DNA of 8,458 bases from an uncultured Eubacteriales bacterium (GTDB taxonomy: Bacteria > Bacillota > Clostridia > Lachnospirales > CAG-274): assembly GCA_902496345.1 (NCBI GenBank), contig CABVAP010000099.1:1-8458 (forward strand), in the 5' to 3' direction. Positions 1-7,500 of the stretch are shown here, piece by piece (within the stretch, counting starts at the first letter, position 1; each line of letters begins with the position of its first letter). The position numbers were made by a program, and so were the translations under genes. The notes beneath the pieces are model-generated. The model saw only the letters and a program-made list of their open reading frames with translations. It was not told the DNA's origin and made no database searches.

Positions 1-22
1 TCCCCTGCTCGTTTGTGGGGGT

Positions 23-46
23 CTGGGGGGAATCGAAACCCCCCAG
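23..46. repeat. GC-rich hairpin in left repeat arm
   Basis: CTGGGGGG pairs perfectly with CCCCCCAG across an 8-base loop (31-38). The identical structure is at 8391-8414 in the other arm. No U-run follows on either strand, so it is not a canonical intrinsic terminator. Confidence 0.85.
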
Positions 47-53
47 GTTTTTG

Positions 54-79
54 GGTACTTTTTGCAATCAAAAAGTACC
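54..79. repeat. 11-bp perfect hairpin in left repeat arm
   Basis: GGTACTTTTTG pairs with CAAAAAGTACC around the loop CAAT. The same hairpin occurs at 8358-8383. It sits at the outer junction of the tandem 105-bp units with the GC-rich terminal part of the element. Confidence 0.9.
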
Positions 80-306
80 ACGCCGTAGGCAAATAAATAG
101 ATTTCCGATGAAATCGAATTATAAACCCAAAAACTGAAACCACCACAAAACTAGTCTTTTAAATCTTTTTACTTAAAAAATGCCACGCCGTAGGCAAATA
201 AATAGATTTCCGATAAAATCGGATATAAGCAGAAAAATTAAACCCACCACAAAACTAGTTTTTGAAATCTTTTTACTCAAAAAAATTTACCCCTACAAAC
301 CCCAAT

Positions 307-1557
307 TTATAACTCGTGTATAAATAACCCGCTTCTAAGCTTTGGCTCAAACCAAGTTGATTTAGGGGGCATAATTTTTTCAGCGTCAGCGATTTCCATA
401 AGCTGACCAACCGTTGTTGGGAACATAGAGAATGCAACGACCATTTCCTTTGAGTCAACACGTCTTTCAAGTTCAGAAAGTCCCCTTATACCACCAATAA
501 AGTCAATCCTAGAATCAGTTCTAGGGTCACCTATCCCTAAAATTGGAGCAAGCAAATGATTTTGTAAAATCGAAACATCAAGACTTAAAACAGGGTCGCC
601 TTTGTCGATGATATTTTCCTTTGCTGAAAGTAAATACCATTCTCCGTCAATGTACATACCAAACTCATTTGATTTTTTAGGTTTGCAAGGCGAACCGGTC
701 TCCCCAACCTTTTCCACATCAAAATTTTCTTTAATCTTTCCCAAAAATTCCTCTTTTGATAAACCGTTCAAATCTTTAACAACTCTGTTATAGTCCATAA
801 TGTAAAGCTCGTTATCAGGGAATAAAACAGATAAGTAGAAGTTAAATTCTGCATTAGGGTCAAAATCAGGGTTTTCGCCTCTTCTTTTTAATCCAACCTT
901 AACAGCCGAAGCGTTTCTGTGGTGACCGTCAGCGATGTATAAAGACGGTATGTCCTTAAATTTTTCAATAAGGTTTCCTATAACATTATCTTCCGAAATA
1001 ACCCAAACTTTGTGAGATATATCATCATCAGATGTAAAATCGTAAACAGCTTGGTTATTTTTTTTGTAATCCTCAATAATTTGTGTTATTTCGTCTTTTG
1101 CTCTGTAAGTAAGGAAAATAGGGCCTGTGTTTGCGTTGCAAGTGTCAACGTGACGGATTCTGTCCTGTTCCTTTTCTTCTCTTGTAAGCTCGTGCTTTTT
1201 AATTTTGTTTTGTAAATATTCATCTATAGATGTGCAAACAACAAGTCCACTTTGACTTTTTCCGTTCATAGTCAACATATAGATATAGAACATAGGCTTT
1301 TCGTCTTGAATGAGAACTTTGTCGGAAATCATTTTTTGAAGATTGTCCTTTGCCTTTTGATATACCCTGTCATCGTATATGTTTATACTTTCATCAAGGT
1401 CAATTTCTGCCCTGTCAACGTGTAAAAAAGAGTAAGGGTTTCCAATAACCATTTTTCTAGCCTCTTTGCTACTCATAACGTCATAAGGTAGTGCAGCAAC
1501 CTTTTGTGCAAATTTTTCATCTGGTCTAATTGCTTTAAAAGGTCTGATAGTTGCCAT
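307..1557 (-). CDS. DUF1015 family protein of the serine biosynthesis operon
   Basis: A 416-residue soluble protein, full length for DUF1015, with no signal peptide or membrane segment. Recognisable family features are LPYDVMSSKEA near residue 23, a charged segment beginning HELTREEKEQDRIRH near 122 followed by NTGPIFLTY, the motif IADGHHRNASA with DGHHR at 210-214, and a C-terminal FEPKLRSGLFIHEL. The function of the family is not settled. The DGHHR motif resembles that of ParB/Srx-fold free-serine kinases, and the gene is third after serC and serA where a phosphoserine phosphatase would be expected, so action on O-phosphoserine or serine is inferred, not shown. The start at 1557 is chosen because AAAGGAGG precedes it at good spacing; the frame stays open 13 codons further upstream, but that extension crosses the terminator hairpin. 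The stop codon (307-309) shares two bases with the repeat element. Confidence 0.93.
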   Translation of the reverse strand: MATIRPFKAIRPDEKFAQKVAALPYDVMSSKEARKMVIGNPYSFLHVDRAEIDLDESINIYDDRVYQKAKDNLQKMISDKVLIQDEKPMFYIYMLTMNGKSQSGLVVCTSIDEYLQNKIKKHELTREEKEQDRIRHVDTCNANTGPIFLTYRAKDEITQIIEDYKKNNQAVYDFTSDDDISHKVWVISEDNVIGNLIEKFKDIPSLYIADGHHRNASAVKVGLKRRGENPDFDPNAEFNFYLSVLFPDNELYIMDYNRVVKDLNGLSKEEFLGKIKENFDVEKVGETGSPCKPKKSNEFGMYIDGEWYLLSAKENIIDKGDPVLSLDVSILQNHLLAPILGIGDPRTDSRIDFIGGIRGLSELERRVDSKEMVVAFSMFPTTVGQLMEIADAEKIMPPKSTWFEPKLRSGLFIHEL

Positions 1558-1564
1558 AATAATT

Positions 1565-1570
1565 CCTCCT
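1565..1570 (-). promoter_or_regulatory. Ribosome binding site of the DUF1015 gene
   Basis: AGGAGG on the minus strand, 7 bases before the ATG at 1557. It decides the start in favour of MATIRPF over the in-frame ATG at 1596. Only a few bases separate it from the T-run of the preceding terminator. Confidence 0.85.
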
Positions 1571-1573
1571 TTG

Positions 1574-1603
1574 AAAAAAGGGCTGTCAACAGACAACCCT
1601 TTT
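1574..1603 (-). terminator. Intrinsic terminator/attenuator between serA and DUF1015 gene
   Basis: On the minus strand AAAAGGGTTGTC pairs with GACAGCCCTTTT (12 bp including one G-U pair) around the tetraloop TGTT, and the descending arm continues into a run of six T (1579-1574). This is a textbook intrinsic terminator. It ends three bases before the AGGAGG of the next gene, leaving no room for a promoter, so DUF1015 expression must come from readthrough or antitermination. It could also act as an RNA processing or stability element. Confidence 0.8.
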
Positions 1604-1630
1604 AAAATTTTGTAAAATTAATTTTCAAGC

Positions 1631-1652
1631 AATAAACCCTAAGGAGTTTATT
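1631..1652 (-). other. Short hairpin just after the serA stop codon
   Basis: AATAAACTC pairs with GGGTTTATT on the minus strand (9 bp with a G-U pair, loop CTTA), beginning 9 bases after the stop of serA. No U-run follows, so a terminator role is unlikely; protection of the upstream mRNA 3' end is possible. Confidence 0.5.
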
Positions 1653-1661
1653 TTGTATATC

Positions 1662-2798
1662 TTAAAGAACTCTAACTTTGATAACACCAGCGATTGCAGT
1701 GATAGCACTTGCATCAACATCAGCGTCAGTATCAATGATAGCGTAACCAAAATCACCTCTAGTTTTGCTAACCATATCAGAAGCAGAAACAACAGCTGTA
1801 ATTTTGCTAACCATATCATCAGAATTTTTGTAAAGTACGCAAACTCTGTTTTTACCAGTTCTAGCTAAAGAGCAAGCAGGGTAGTTTACAGAATTGATAA
1901 TGTTACCATTTTCAAGATATTCTCTCATTTCGTTAGCTGCCATAATAGCACAGTTGTCTTCAGCCTCTGGAGTAGATGCACCAAGGTGAGGTAAAGTAAT
2001 AATACCATCAACACCAACAGCGTCTTCGTTAGGGAAGTCAGTAACATATTTAGCAACTTTGCCACTTTCAAGAGCTTCTTTTACATCAGCGATGTTTACA
2101 AGCTCACCTCTAGCAAGGTTGATAATTCTAACACCGTCTTTCATTTTTGCAATACTTTCTTTGCAAACTAATTCTTTAGTGTCAGGAGTAAGAGGAACGT
2201 GAACTGTAATGTAGTCACTGTTAGCAAAGATGTCATCAAGATTAGTTGTATATTTAACAGCAGAATTAATTCTTAAAGCACCATTTACAGAAAGGAATGG
2301 GTCGTAACCGATAACGTTCATACCAAGAGCAACAGCAGCGTTAGCAACAAGAACACCGATAGCACCAAGACCAACAATACCTAAAGTTTTGCCAGTGATT
2401 TCAGGACCAGCGAACTGAGATTTTCCTTTTTCAACAGCAGCAGCAACACCTTCAGTACCTTTTAAAGCCTGAGCCCAGTTGTAGCTTTCAACGATTTTAC
2501 GAGAAGAGATTAAAAGAGCAGTTAAAACAAGCTCTTTAACAGCGTTAGCGTTAGCACCTGGAGTGTTGAAAACAACGATACCTTTTTCAGCACATTTGTC
2601 AAGAGGAATGTTGTTTACGCCAGCACCACATCTAGCAACAGCTAAAAGACTTTCAGGAAGTTCCATATCGTGCATTTTAAAACTTCTTAAAAGGATAGCA
2701 TCAGGGCTATTCTGTTCATCAGCTACGTTATATAAATCAGTTGGTAATTTAGCTAAACCAACTTTTGAAATTTTGTTTAAAGTCAAAACGTTATACAT
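1662..2798 (-). CDS. serA: D-3-phosphoglycerate dehydrogenase
   Basis: Cytosolic NAD-dependent enzyme that oxidises 3-phosphoglycerate to 3-phosphohydroxypyruvate, the first step of phosphorylated serine synthesis. The 378-residue product has the D-2-hydroxyacid dehydrogenase layout: an N-terminal substrate-binding part with RCGAGVNNI (56-64), a Rossmann fold with GLGAIG (143-148) and the cofactor-binding Asp in GYDP (D166), then the catalytic triad candidates R230 (NLARGELV), E258 (FPNEDA) and H271 (LPHLGAST). Residues from about 316 resemble a short C-terminal ACT domain, suggesting serine or other effector feedback, though it looks shortened. The start at 2798 follows AGGAGGA at good spacing and begins MYNVLTL; the open frame extends 43 codons further but that stretch is translated terminator and leader sequence. 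Downstream of serC, upstream of the DUF1015 gene. I see the motifs directly; the substrate is inferred from family and operon context. Confidence 0.95.
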   Translation of the reverse strand: MYNVLTLNKISKVGLAKLPTDLYNVADEQNSPDAILLRSFKMHDMELPESLLAVARCGAGVNNIPLDKCAEKGIVVFNTPGANANAVKELVLTALLISSRKIVESYNWAQALKGTEGVAAAVEKGKSQFAGPEITGKTLGIVGLGAIGVLVANAAVALGMNVIGYDPFLSVNGALRINSAVKYTTNLDDIFANSDYITVHVPLTPDTKELVCKESIAKMKDGVRIINLARGELVNIADVKEALESGKVAKYVTDFPNEDAVGVDGIITLPHLGASTPEAEDNCAIMAANEMREYLENGNIINSVNYPACSLARTGKNRVCVLYKNSDDMVSKITAVVSASDMVSKTRGDFGYAIIDTDADVDASAITAIAGVIKVRVL

Positions 2799-2807
2799 AT
2801 CAAAAAA

Positions 2808-2814
2808 TCCTCCT
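2808..2814 (-). promoter_or_regulatory. Ribosome binding site of serA
   Basis: AGGAGGA on the minus strand, 9 bases before the ATG at 2798. It settles the start against the longer open frame, and lies 19 bases beyond the T-run of the upstream terminator-like hairpin. Confidence 0.88.
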
Positions 2815-2833
2815 AAAAAAATTCTAATTTTAG

Positions 2834-2870
2834 AAAAAACGGCGAACCAAAAGGTAAAGAGCCGTTTTTT
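2834..2870 (-). terminator. Terminator/attenuator hairpin upstream of serA
   Basis: On the minus strand AAAAAACGGC pairs with GCCGTTTTTT across a 17-base loop that can form a further ACC/GGT pairing. The four GC pairs followed by six T fit an intrinsic terminator; the structure is symmetric enough to work on both strands. It ends about 20 bases before the serA ribosome binding site, with no space for a promoter between them, so serA must be expressed by readthrough from serC or by regulated antitermination. Confidence 0.72.
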
Positions 2871-2889
2871 AATATATTTCGAAACCAAA

Positions 2890-2958
2890 GAGCTACACCT
2901 AAACTTTTGACCTTTAAGATAGTTCAAAATACCAAAAGTTTAGGGTTAAAAATAGCTC
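2890..2958 (-). promoter_or_regulatory. Structured RNA leader between serC and serA
   Basis: On the minus strand CCTAAACTTTTG (2944-2933) pairs perfectly with CAAAAGTTTAGG (2909-2898) around a 23-base loop. An outer stem GAGCTA (2958-2953) with TAGCTC (2895-2890) extends it across an asymmetric internal loop. It lies directly before the terminator-like hairpin at 2834-2870. The heptamer GCTCTTT occurs both at the foot of this structure (2893-2887) and in the ascending side of the terminator (2862-2856). The layout of sensor-like stem, terminator, then ribosome binding site suggests attenuation; I recognise no riboswitch class and see no T-box signature. A weaker stem lies just upstream (2970-2995). 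Confidence 0.5.
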
Positions 2959-3004
2959 ATATAGATTTTAATAAGTCGATAAAATAGACCTTATTGAAAA
3001 AAAA

Positions 3005-4087
3005 TTATTTGTTTTCAACTTCGAATTTCTTCATAAAGTCAACAAGTTTCTGAACACCTTCGATAGGCATAGCGTTGTAGATACTAGCACGCATACCACC
3101 AACAGTACGGTGACCTTTAAGGTTTACAAAACCGTGGTCAGTAGCTTCTTTGATAAATTTAGCGTTAAGTTCATCGCTAGCAGTAACGAAAGGAACGTTC
3201 ATAAGAGAACGGTCTTTAGGAACAACAGTGCCTTTGAACATAGAAGAAGCGTCAAGGAAATCATAGAGAATACCAGCTTTTTCTTCATTAAGAGCCTGAA
3301 TACCTTTAACTCCACCGTTTTCTTTAATCCATTCAAAAACAAGACCTGCAACGTAAATAGCGAAGCAAGGAGGAGTGTTATAAAGAGATTGTTTTTCAGC
3401 GTGAATAGAGTAAGTGAGCATAGTTGGAGTACCTGGGATAGGTTCGCCAATTAAGTCATCTCTAACGATAGCAATAGTAACACCAGCAGGGCCGACATTT
3501 TTCTGAGCACCAGCAAATAAAAGACCAAATTTGCTAACGTCCATAACTTCAGACATAATATCACTAGAAATATCAGCAACAAGAGGAACATTACCTGTGT
3601 CAGGAAGTTCAGTGTATCTTGTACCGTAGATAGTGTTGTTGTGAGTTATGTAGAAGTAGTCAGCATCAGGTGAGAAAGTTTTAGGGTCAAGAACAGGAAT
3701 ATAGGAGTAAGTCTTGTCCTCAGAAGATGCAACGATGTTTACAGTACCGAATTTAGAAGCTTCTTCAGCAGCTTTTTTAGCCCATTGACCAGTTTTAACA
3801 AAATCAGCTTTTTTGCTGTTTTTAAAGAGGTTCATAGGAATCATAGCGAATTGAGTAGAACCGCCACCTTGCAAGAACATAACTTTATAATTATCAGGAA
3901 TGTTCATAAGTTCTCTTAAAAGTTTTTCAGCATTTTTGATAATATCATCAAAAACTTTGGAACGATGACTCATCTCCATAACGGACATACCAGAATTACC
4001 GTAACAAACTAACTCTTTTTGAACTTTTTCCAAAACAGGCAAAGGTAACATAGAAGGGCCTGCTGAAAAATTATAAACTCTTTCCAT
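3005..4087 (-). CDS. serC: Phosphoserine aminotransferase
   Basis: Cytosolic PLP enzyme that transaminates 3-phosphohydroxypyruvate with glutamate to O-phospho-L-serine. The product is 360 residues, the usual length, and opens with the hallmark YNFSAGPSMLP. Visible features are SHRS with R42 near the substrate phosphate site, the phosphate-binding QGGGSTQF (73-80), D172 in ADISSDI for the pyridine nitrogen, the Schiff-base lysine K196 in FAGAQKNVGPAG, and the C-terminal GHRTVGGMRAS with R327 and R333. The start at 4087 has GGGAGG 9 bases upstream. It is the first gene of the serine operon, behind a strong promoter and a leader of about 197 nt, and is followed by serA after a structured gap. 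All key residues are present. Confidence 0.97.
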   Translation of the reverse strand: MERVYNFSAGPSMLPLPVLEKVQKELVCYGNSGMSVMEMSHRSKVFDDIIKNAEKLLRELMNIPDNYKVMFLQGGGSTQFAMIPMNLFKNSKKADFVKTGQWAKKAAEEASKFGTVNIVASSEDKTYSYIPVLDPKTFSPDADYFYITHNNTIYGTRYTELPDTGNVPLVADISSDIMSEVMDVSKFGLLFAGAQKNVGPAGVTIAIVRDDLIGEPIPGTPTMLTYSIHAEKQSLYNTPPCFAIYVAGLVFEWIKENGGVKGIQALNEEKAGILYDFLDASSMFKGTVVPKDRSLMNVPFVTASDELNAKFIKEATDHGFVNLKGHRTVGGMRASIYNAMPIEGVQKLVDFMKKFEVENK

Positions 4088-4096
4088 TTTTTAAAT

Positions 4097-4102
4097 CCTC
4101 CC
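4097..4102 (-). promoter_or_regulatory. Ribosome binding site of serC
   Basis: GGGAGG on the minus strand, 9 bases before the ATG at 4087. Confidence 0.85.
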
Positions 4103-4103
4103 T

Positions 4104-4284
4104 TAGATTTGAGTCATCAAACGAAATCAATAAATCGAAAGATAACGCAGATTAAAATTTTTAAATAATTTTTTAGATACCAATTTCAAAAAAAATCGGG
4201 TTATATTAAATAGTTGTTGTAAATTTATCATTTATTAAAAATTTAACAAAAGTGACAAAAGCACAACAAATAAAGTAAAATTCA
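4104..4284 (-). promoter_or_regulatory. Long 5' leader of the serC operon
   Basis: From the expected transcription start near 4284 to the serC ATG there are about 197 transcribed bases, long for a bacterial leader. It is AT-rich and can form several stems on the minus strand: a region at its very 5' end where AAAAGTGA (4289-4282) pairs with TCACTTTT (4255-4248), TAAATTT/AAATTTA around the sequence near 4222-4245, and CCGATTTT/GAAATTGG (4199-4180) with G-U pairs. No recognised riboswitch or T-box motif is visible and no hairpin here has a good terminator tail, so any regulatory function is conjecture. Confidence 0.35.
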
Positions 4285-4290
4285 CTTTTC

Positions 4291-4320
4291 ATTATAATAC
4301 AATAACCACTGTTTCGTCAA
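4291..4320 (-). promoter_or_regulatory. Sigma-A-type promoter of the serC-serA-DUF1015 operon
   Basis: On the minus strand TTGACG (4320-4315) is separated by 18 bases from a perfect TATAAT (4296-4291), 5 of 6 and 6 of 6 to consensus. It lies directly downstream of the intrinsic terminator that closes mfd and upstream of serC, with transcription expected to start near 4284. It is the only convincing promoter before the three serine genes. Confidence 0.85.
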
Positions 4321-4352
4321 TATGATAACTAAAATAAATTTAACTTTATACG

Positions 4353-4389
4353 AAAAAAATGCAAGAAAAAACGACTTTACTTGCATTTT
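4353..4389 (-). terminator. Intrinsic terminator of mfd
   Basis: On the minus strand AAAATGCAAG (4389-4380) pairs with CTTGCATTTT (4365-4356) around a 14-base loop, and the T-run continues to 4353 (seven T). It separates mfd from the serC promoter. It lies about 180 bases past the mfd stop, leaving a long 3' untranslated region. Confidence 0.78.
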
Positions 4390-4400
4390 AATACTATATT

Positions 4401-4437
4401 AAAATATTTTTAAGCAACAATAAGTGCTTAATATTTT
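4401..4437 (-). other. Hairpin in the mfd 3' region
   Basis: TTAAGCA (4410-4416) pairs with TGCTTAA (4425-4431), and after a 3-base bulge AAAATA (4401-4406) pairs with TATTTT (4432-4437), giving a 13-bp imperfect stem. It precedes the main terminator in the direction of mfd transcription. The remaining part of the intergenic region between it and the mfd stop shows only two small look-alike hairpins near 4476-4488 and 4527-4538 and no credible open frame. Confidence 0.45.
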
Positions 4438-4569
4438 TACAAATTATGGTTTATCAAAACTTTTTAAAGAATGATGGGCTTTACCCCAATGCTCTAATAT
4501 TTTTATTAAAATCAACAATAGCACATTGGCTTACCAAAATCAATTTAACAAAATCTCAAAGTCACCTAT

Positions 4570-7500
4570 TTACAACATTTTTTCAAGATAGCCTTTAAGC
4601 TCAATAATAAATTTTTTGCTTCCGTTTGTTTTGAAAGTAATGTAAGGAGTTGCCCCACCACCACTTAGCATAAGCTGTTTGCTGTTCTCTTTTATAACCT
4701 CAAGGAGCTTAGCAACATCAACTTCAGCGTCTGGCTTAAATTTCACTACTATGTTTTCACCCCTTTGAATCACGCTTATAACACCAATACTGTGTGCAAC
4801 GCTCTTCATAATGGCAATATCAAGTAAATTTTGTACAGCATTAGGGATTGTTCCGAATCTGTCTTCAAGCTCATCTTGAACATCAAAGAAATCATTCTGA
4901 TTTTGAATTTCAGAAATTTTCTTATACATATCCAATTTCTGTTCTTCATTTACAATATAACTTTCAGGAATATAGGCATTTATCGTTACATCAATAAGTG
5001 TTTCAAACTCTTCTTTAACTTTTTCACCTTTAAGCTCAAGCACGGCCTGGTCTAAAAGTTTACAATACATATCATAACCCACTGTGTCCATATGCCCGTG
5101 TTGCTCTGCTCCAAGTAGATTGCCAGCACCTCTTATTTCAAGGTCACGCATAGCAACTTTAAATCCCGAACCAAACTCTGTAAACTCTTTAATGGTTTGA
5201 AGTCTTTTTTCTGAAACCTCTTGAAGAACCTTGTTTTTTCGATACATAAGATAAGCGAAAGAACTTCGGCTAGAACGTCCAACCCTTCCACGTAACTGAT
5301 AAAGCTGGGAAAGTCCCATACAGTCAGCGTCTTGAATTATAATAGTATTTACATTAGGAATATCAAGACCCGTTTCGATTATCGTTGTACAAACCAAAAC
5401 ATCAATGTTACCGTTCATAAATTCAAGCATAATGTTTTCAAGTTCTCTTTCACTCATTTGACCGTGTGCAAAGGCGACATTTGCCTCTGGGACAAGTTTT
5501 TGAATTTTCAAAGAAACCTCGGAAATGTTGTTTACCCTGTTGTTTAAATAGTATACTTGACCACCCCTTGCGAGTTCCCTGTGAATAGCGTCTTTAACAG
5601 ATTCATCATTGTATTCCATAACATAAGTTTGAATAGGTAATCTTTCACTTGGTGGCTCTTCAAGAATACTCATATCCCTTATGCCTGTAAGGCTCATATG
5701 CAAAGTTCTTGGTATAGGTGTTGCAGTAAGGGTTAAAACATTTACATCTTGTTTCATTGATTTCATTTTTTCCTTATGTGCAACACCAAATCGTTGTTCT
5801 TCATCGACGATTATAAGTCCCAAATTTTTAAATTCAAGGTCTTTTGATAAAATCCTGTGAGTTCCGACAACGATGTCAACACTTCCGTTTTTAAGACCGT
5901 TAATTGTTTCTCTTTGTTGTTTAGGTGTTCTAAATCTAGACATCATTTCAACCCTTATCGGGAAATTTTGCATTCTTGTTAGAAATGTATTGAAATGCTG
6001 TTGAGCAAGTATCGTAGTTGGCACAAGATATGCAACTTGTTTTGAGTCTTGAACAGCTTTAAAAGCAGCACGAAGTGCAACTTCTGTCTTTCCAAAACCA
6101 ACATCTCCACAGACAAGTCTATCCATAACTTTTCCACTTTCCATATCAGCCTTAACATCTTCAATTGCGTTAAGCTGGTCGTCAGTTTCTTCAAAAGGAA
6201 AAGAATCTTCAAACTCTCTTTGCCAAACATTATCTTTAGAATAGGTAAATCCTTTTGCAGCCTGTCTTTGAGCATATAAATCAACTAAGTCTTGTGCCAA
6301 TATATAAGCTGCCTTTTTAGCTTTTGCTTTGGCTTTTATCCATTGAGTTCCACCGAGCTTGTTAAGTTTTGGAAGATGAGCTTCACCACCTATATATTTT
6401 TGAACCATATCCATCTGGTTTATTGCGACATAAAGATTTCCCTCATCGGCATACCCAATTTTCATATAGTCCTTTGAAACACCGTCAGAGGTCATTTTTT
6501 CAATACCCCTAAAGATACCGATACCGTGGTTATCGTGAACGACATAGTCGCCAACTTTAAGGTCAGAAAAGCTTTGAATTTTCACGCTGTTTTTCTTTTT
6601 CTTAGCTTTTCTTTTCTTTTTTTCTGTTCCAAAAATTTCTTTGTCGCTTATCACAACAAATTTTTCTTTTACATACTCAAAACCTGTTGTAAGGCTTCCC
6701 CTTAAAACATAAACGACATTTTTACTCATAGCGAGCCTATCCGGATTTTCAGAGAAAAAAGCCGTAACATCGTTTGAGTTTAAGTCTTTAACTATTCTTT
6801 CGCACCTTGTTTTGTTTCCAGCTAAAAATATAATTCGATAATCATTTGATGTCATATAGTTAAGTTCATCAAGAAGTAATTCAAAATTATTTTTAAAAGT
6901 ACCAGAAGATTTAACTAAAAATTCATAGCTTGATTTTAATTTAAAGTCCTTTATATTTTTTACAATTCCAGTAAACAAAACTTCAGTAAACTTAGAAGTT
7001 TTTTGAAGTATATCTTGATAAGTATAGACCATATTTGCATTTGAAGGAAGCATATAGCCTTTTTCAATTCGCCCTTTTATACTTTCGGCGAACTCATCTA
7101 AAACTCTTTGAGCGTGTTCGCTTATCCTGTTAGGCTCATCAAAATAAATAATAGTGTCTTTTGGCAAATAATCGAGTAACGTTTCCGTGTTGTCATAGAA
7201 ATAGTTTATATACTTGTCAACGCCAGAAATACTTTTTTCTTCGGTAAGTCTTTCGATTGCCTCACCTATATACTCTTTAAGGTTTGTAGCCTCATCAATT
7301 TTAGATTTCTTTTCAAAAGTAGCAAGAACATTTTTAAATTCTTTATTTATTTTAGCCAAAGCCGATTTAAGCTCTTTTTCGCCATAAACAAGTTCACGCA
7401 TAGGGTAAATAGTAATTTTTTGAACTTTATCAACAGAACGCTGAGAATATTCATCAAGAGTCCTTATTGTATCTATTTCATCGCCCCAAAATTCAATTCT

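Larger units (their letters stand above)
1..308 (-). repeat. Left arm of large inverted repeat; MITE/REP-like element
   Basis: This non-coding element is the reverse complement of the right-hand copy (8128-8436). Positions 1-106 match 8331-8436 without a mismatch or gap; the inner two thirds are diverged but alignable, and the inner boundary (289-308 against 8128-8147) is again a perfect 20 bases. It holds two tandem units of about 105 bp, whose shared 28-nt core lies at 79-106 and 184-211. Near its ends are imperfect inverted repeats, GTTTGTGGGGGT at 11-22 and ACCCCTACAAAC at 289-300 (11 of 12 pair). Hairpins sit at 23-46, 54-79, 209-223 and 265-288. No reading frame of note. The element starts inside the stop codon of the DUF1015 gene and runs off the left edge, so its outer end is unseen. 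Strand is given so that the two copies have opposite signs. Confidence 0.9.

Noticed and set aside
489..530. CRISPR-like character of the tandem repeats at the window ends (considered for 78-287 and 8178-8383)
   Set aside because: Only two units per arm, with the spacing sequence itself related between units, and no cas genes; this is a duplicated element, not repeat-spacer DNA.
1617..1635. Possible CodY box near AATTTTC between serA and the DUF1015 gene
   Set aside because: Only about 11 of 15 positions fit and the site is not at a promoter; AT-rich intergenic DNA gives such matches by chance.
2563..2910. 115-codon open frame on the plus strand across the serA start
   Set aside because: It overlaps the serA N-terminus and the terminator hairpin and has no recognisable features; a shadow frame.
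2799..2927. 43-residue N-terminal extension of SerA
   Set aside because: It would be encoded by the structured leader and terminator, while a strong ribosome binding site precedes the ATG at 2798 and family proteins begin there.
3110..3454. 114-codon open frame on the plus strand inside serC
   Set aside because: Antisense to conserved SerC sequence; no independent support.
4088..4284. T-box leader ahead of serC
   Set aside because: The conserved AGGGTGG-type T-box sequence and a terminator/antiterminator pair are not present.
6586..6622. Lysine/arginine-rich stretch in Mfd (residues 489-501)
   Set aside because: A basic linker before the RNA-polymerase-interacting domain is common in Firmicutes Mfd proteins.
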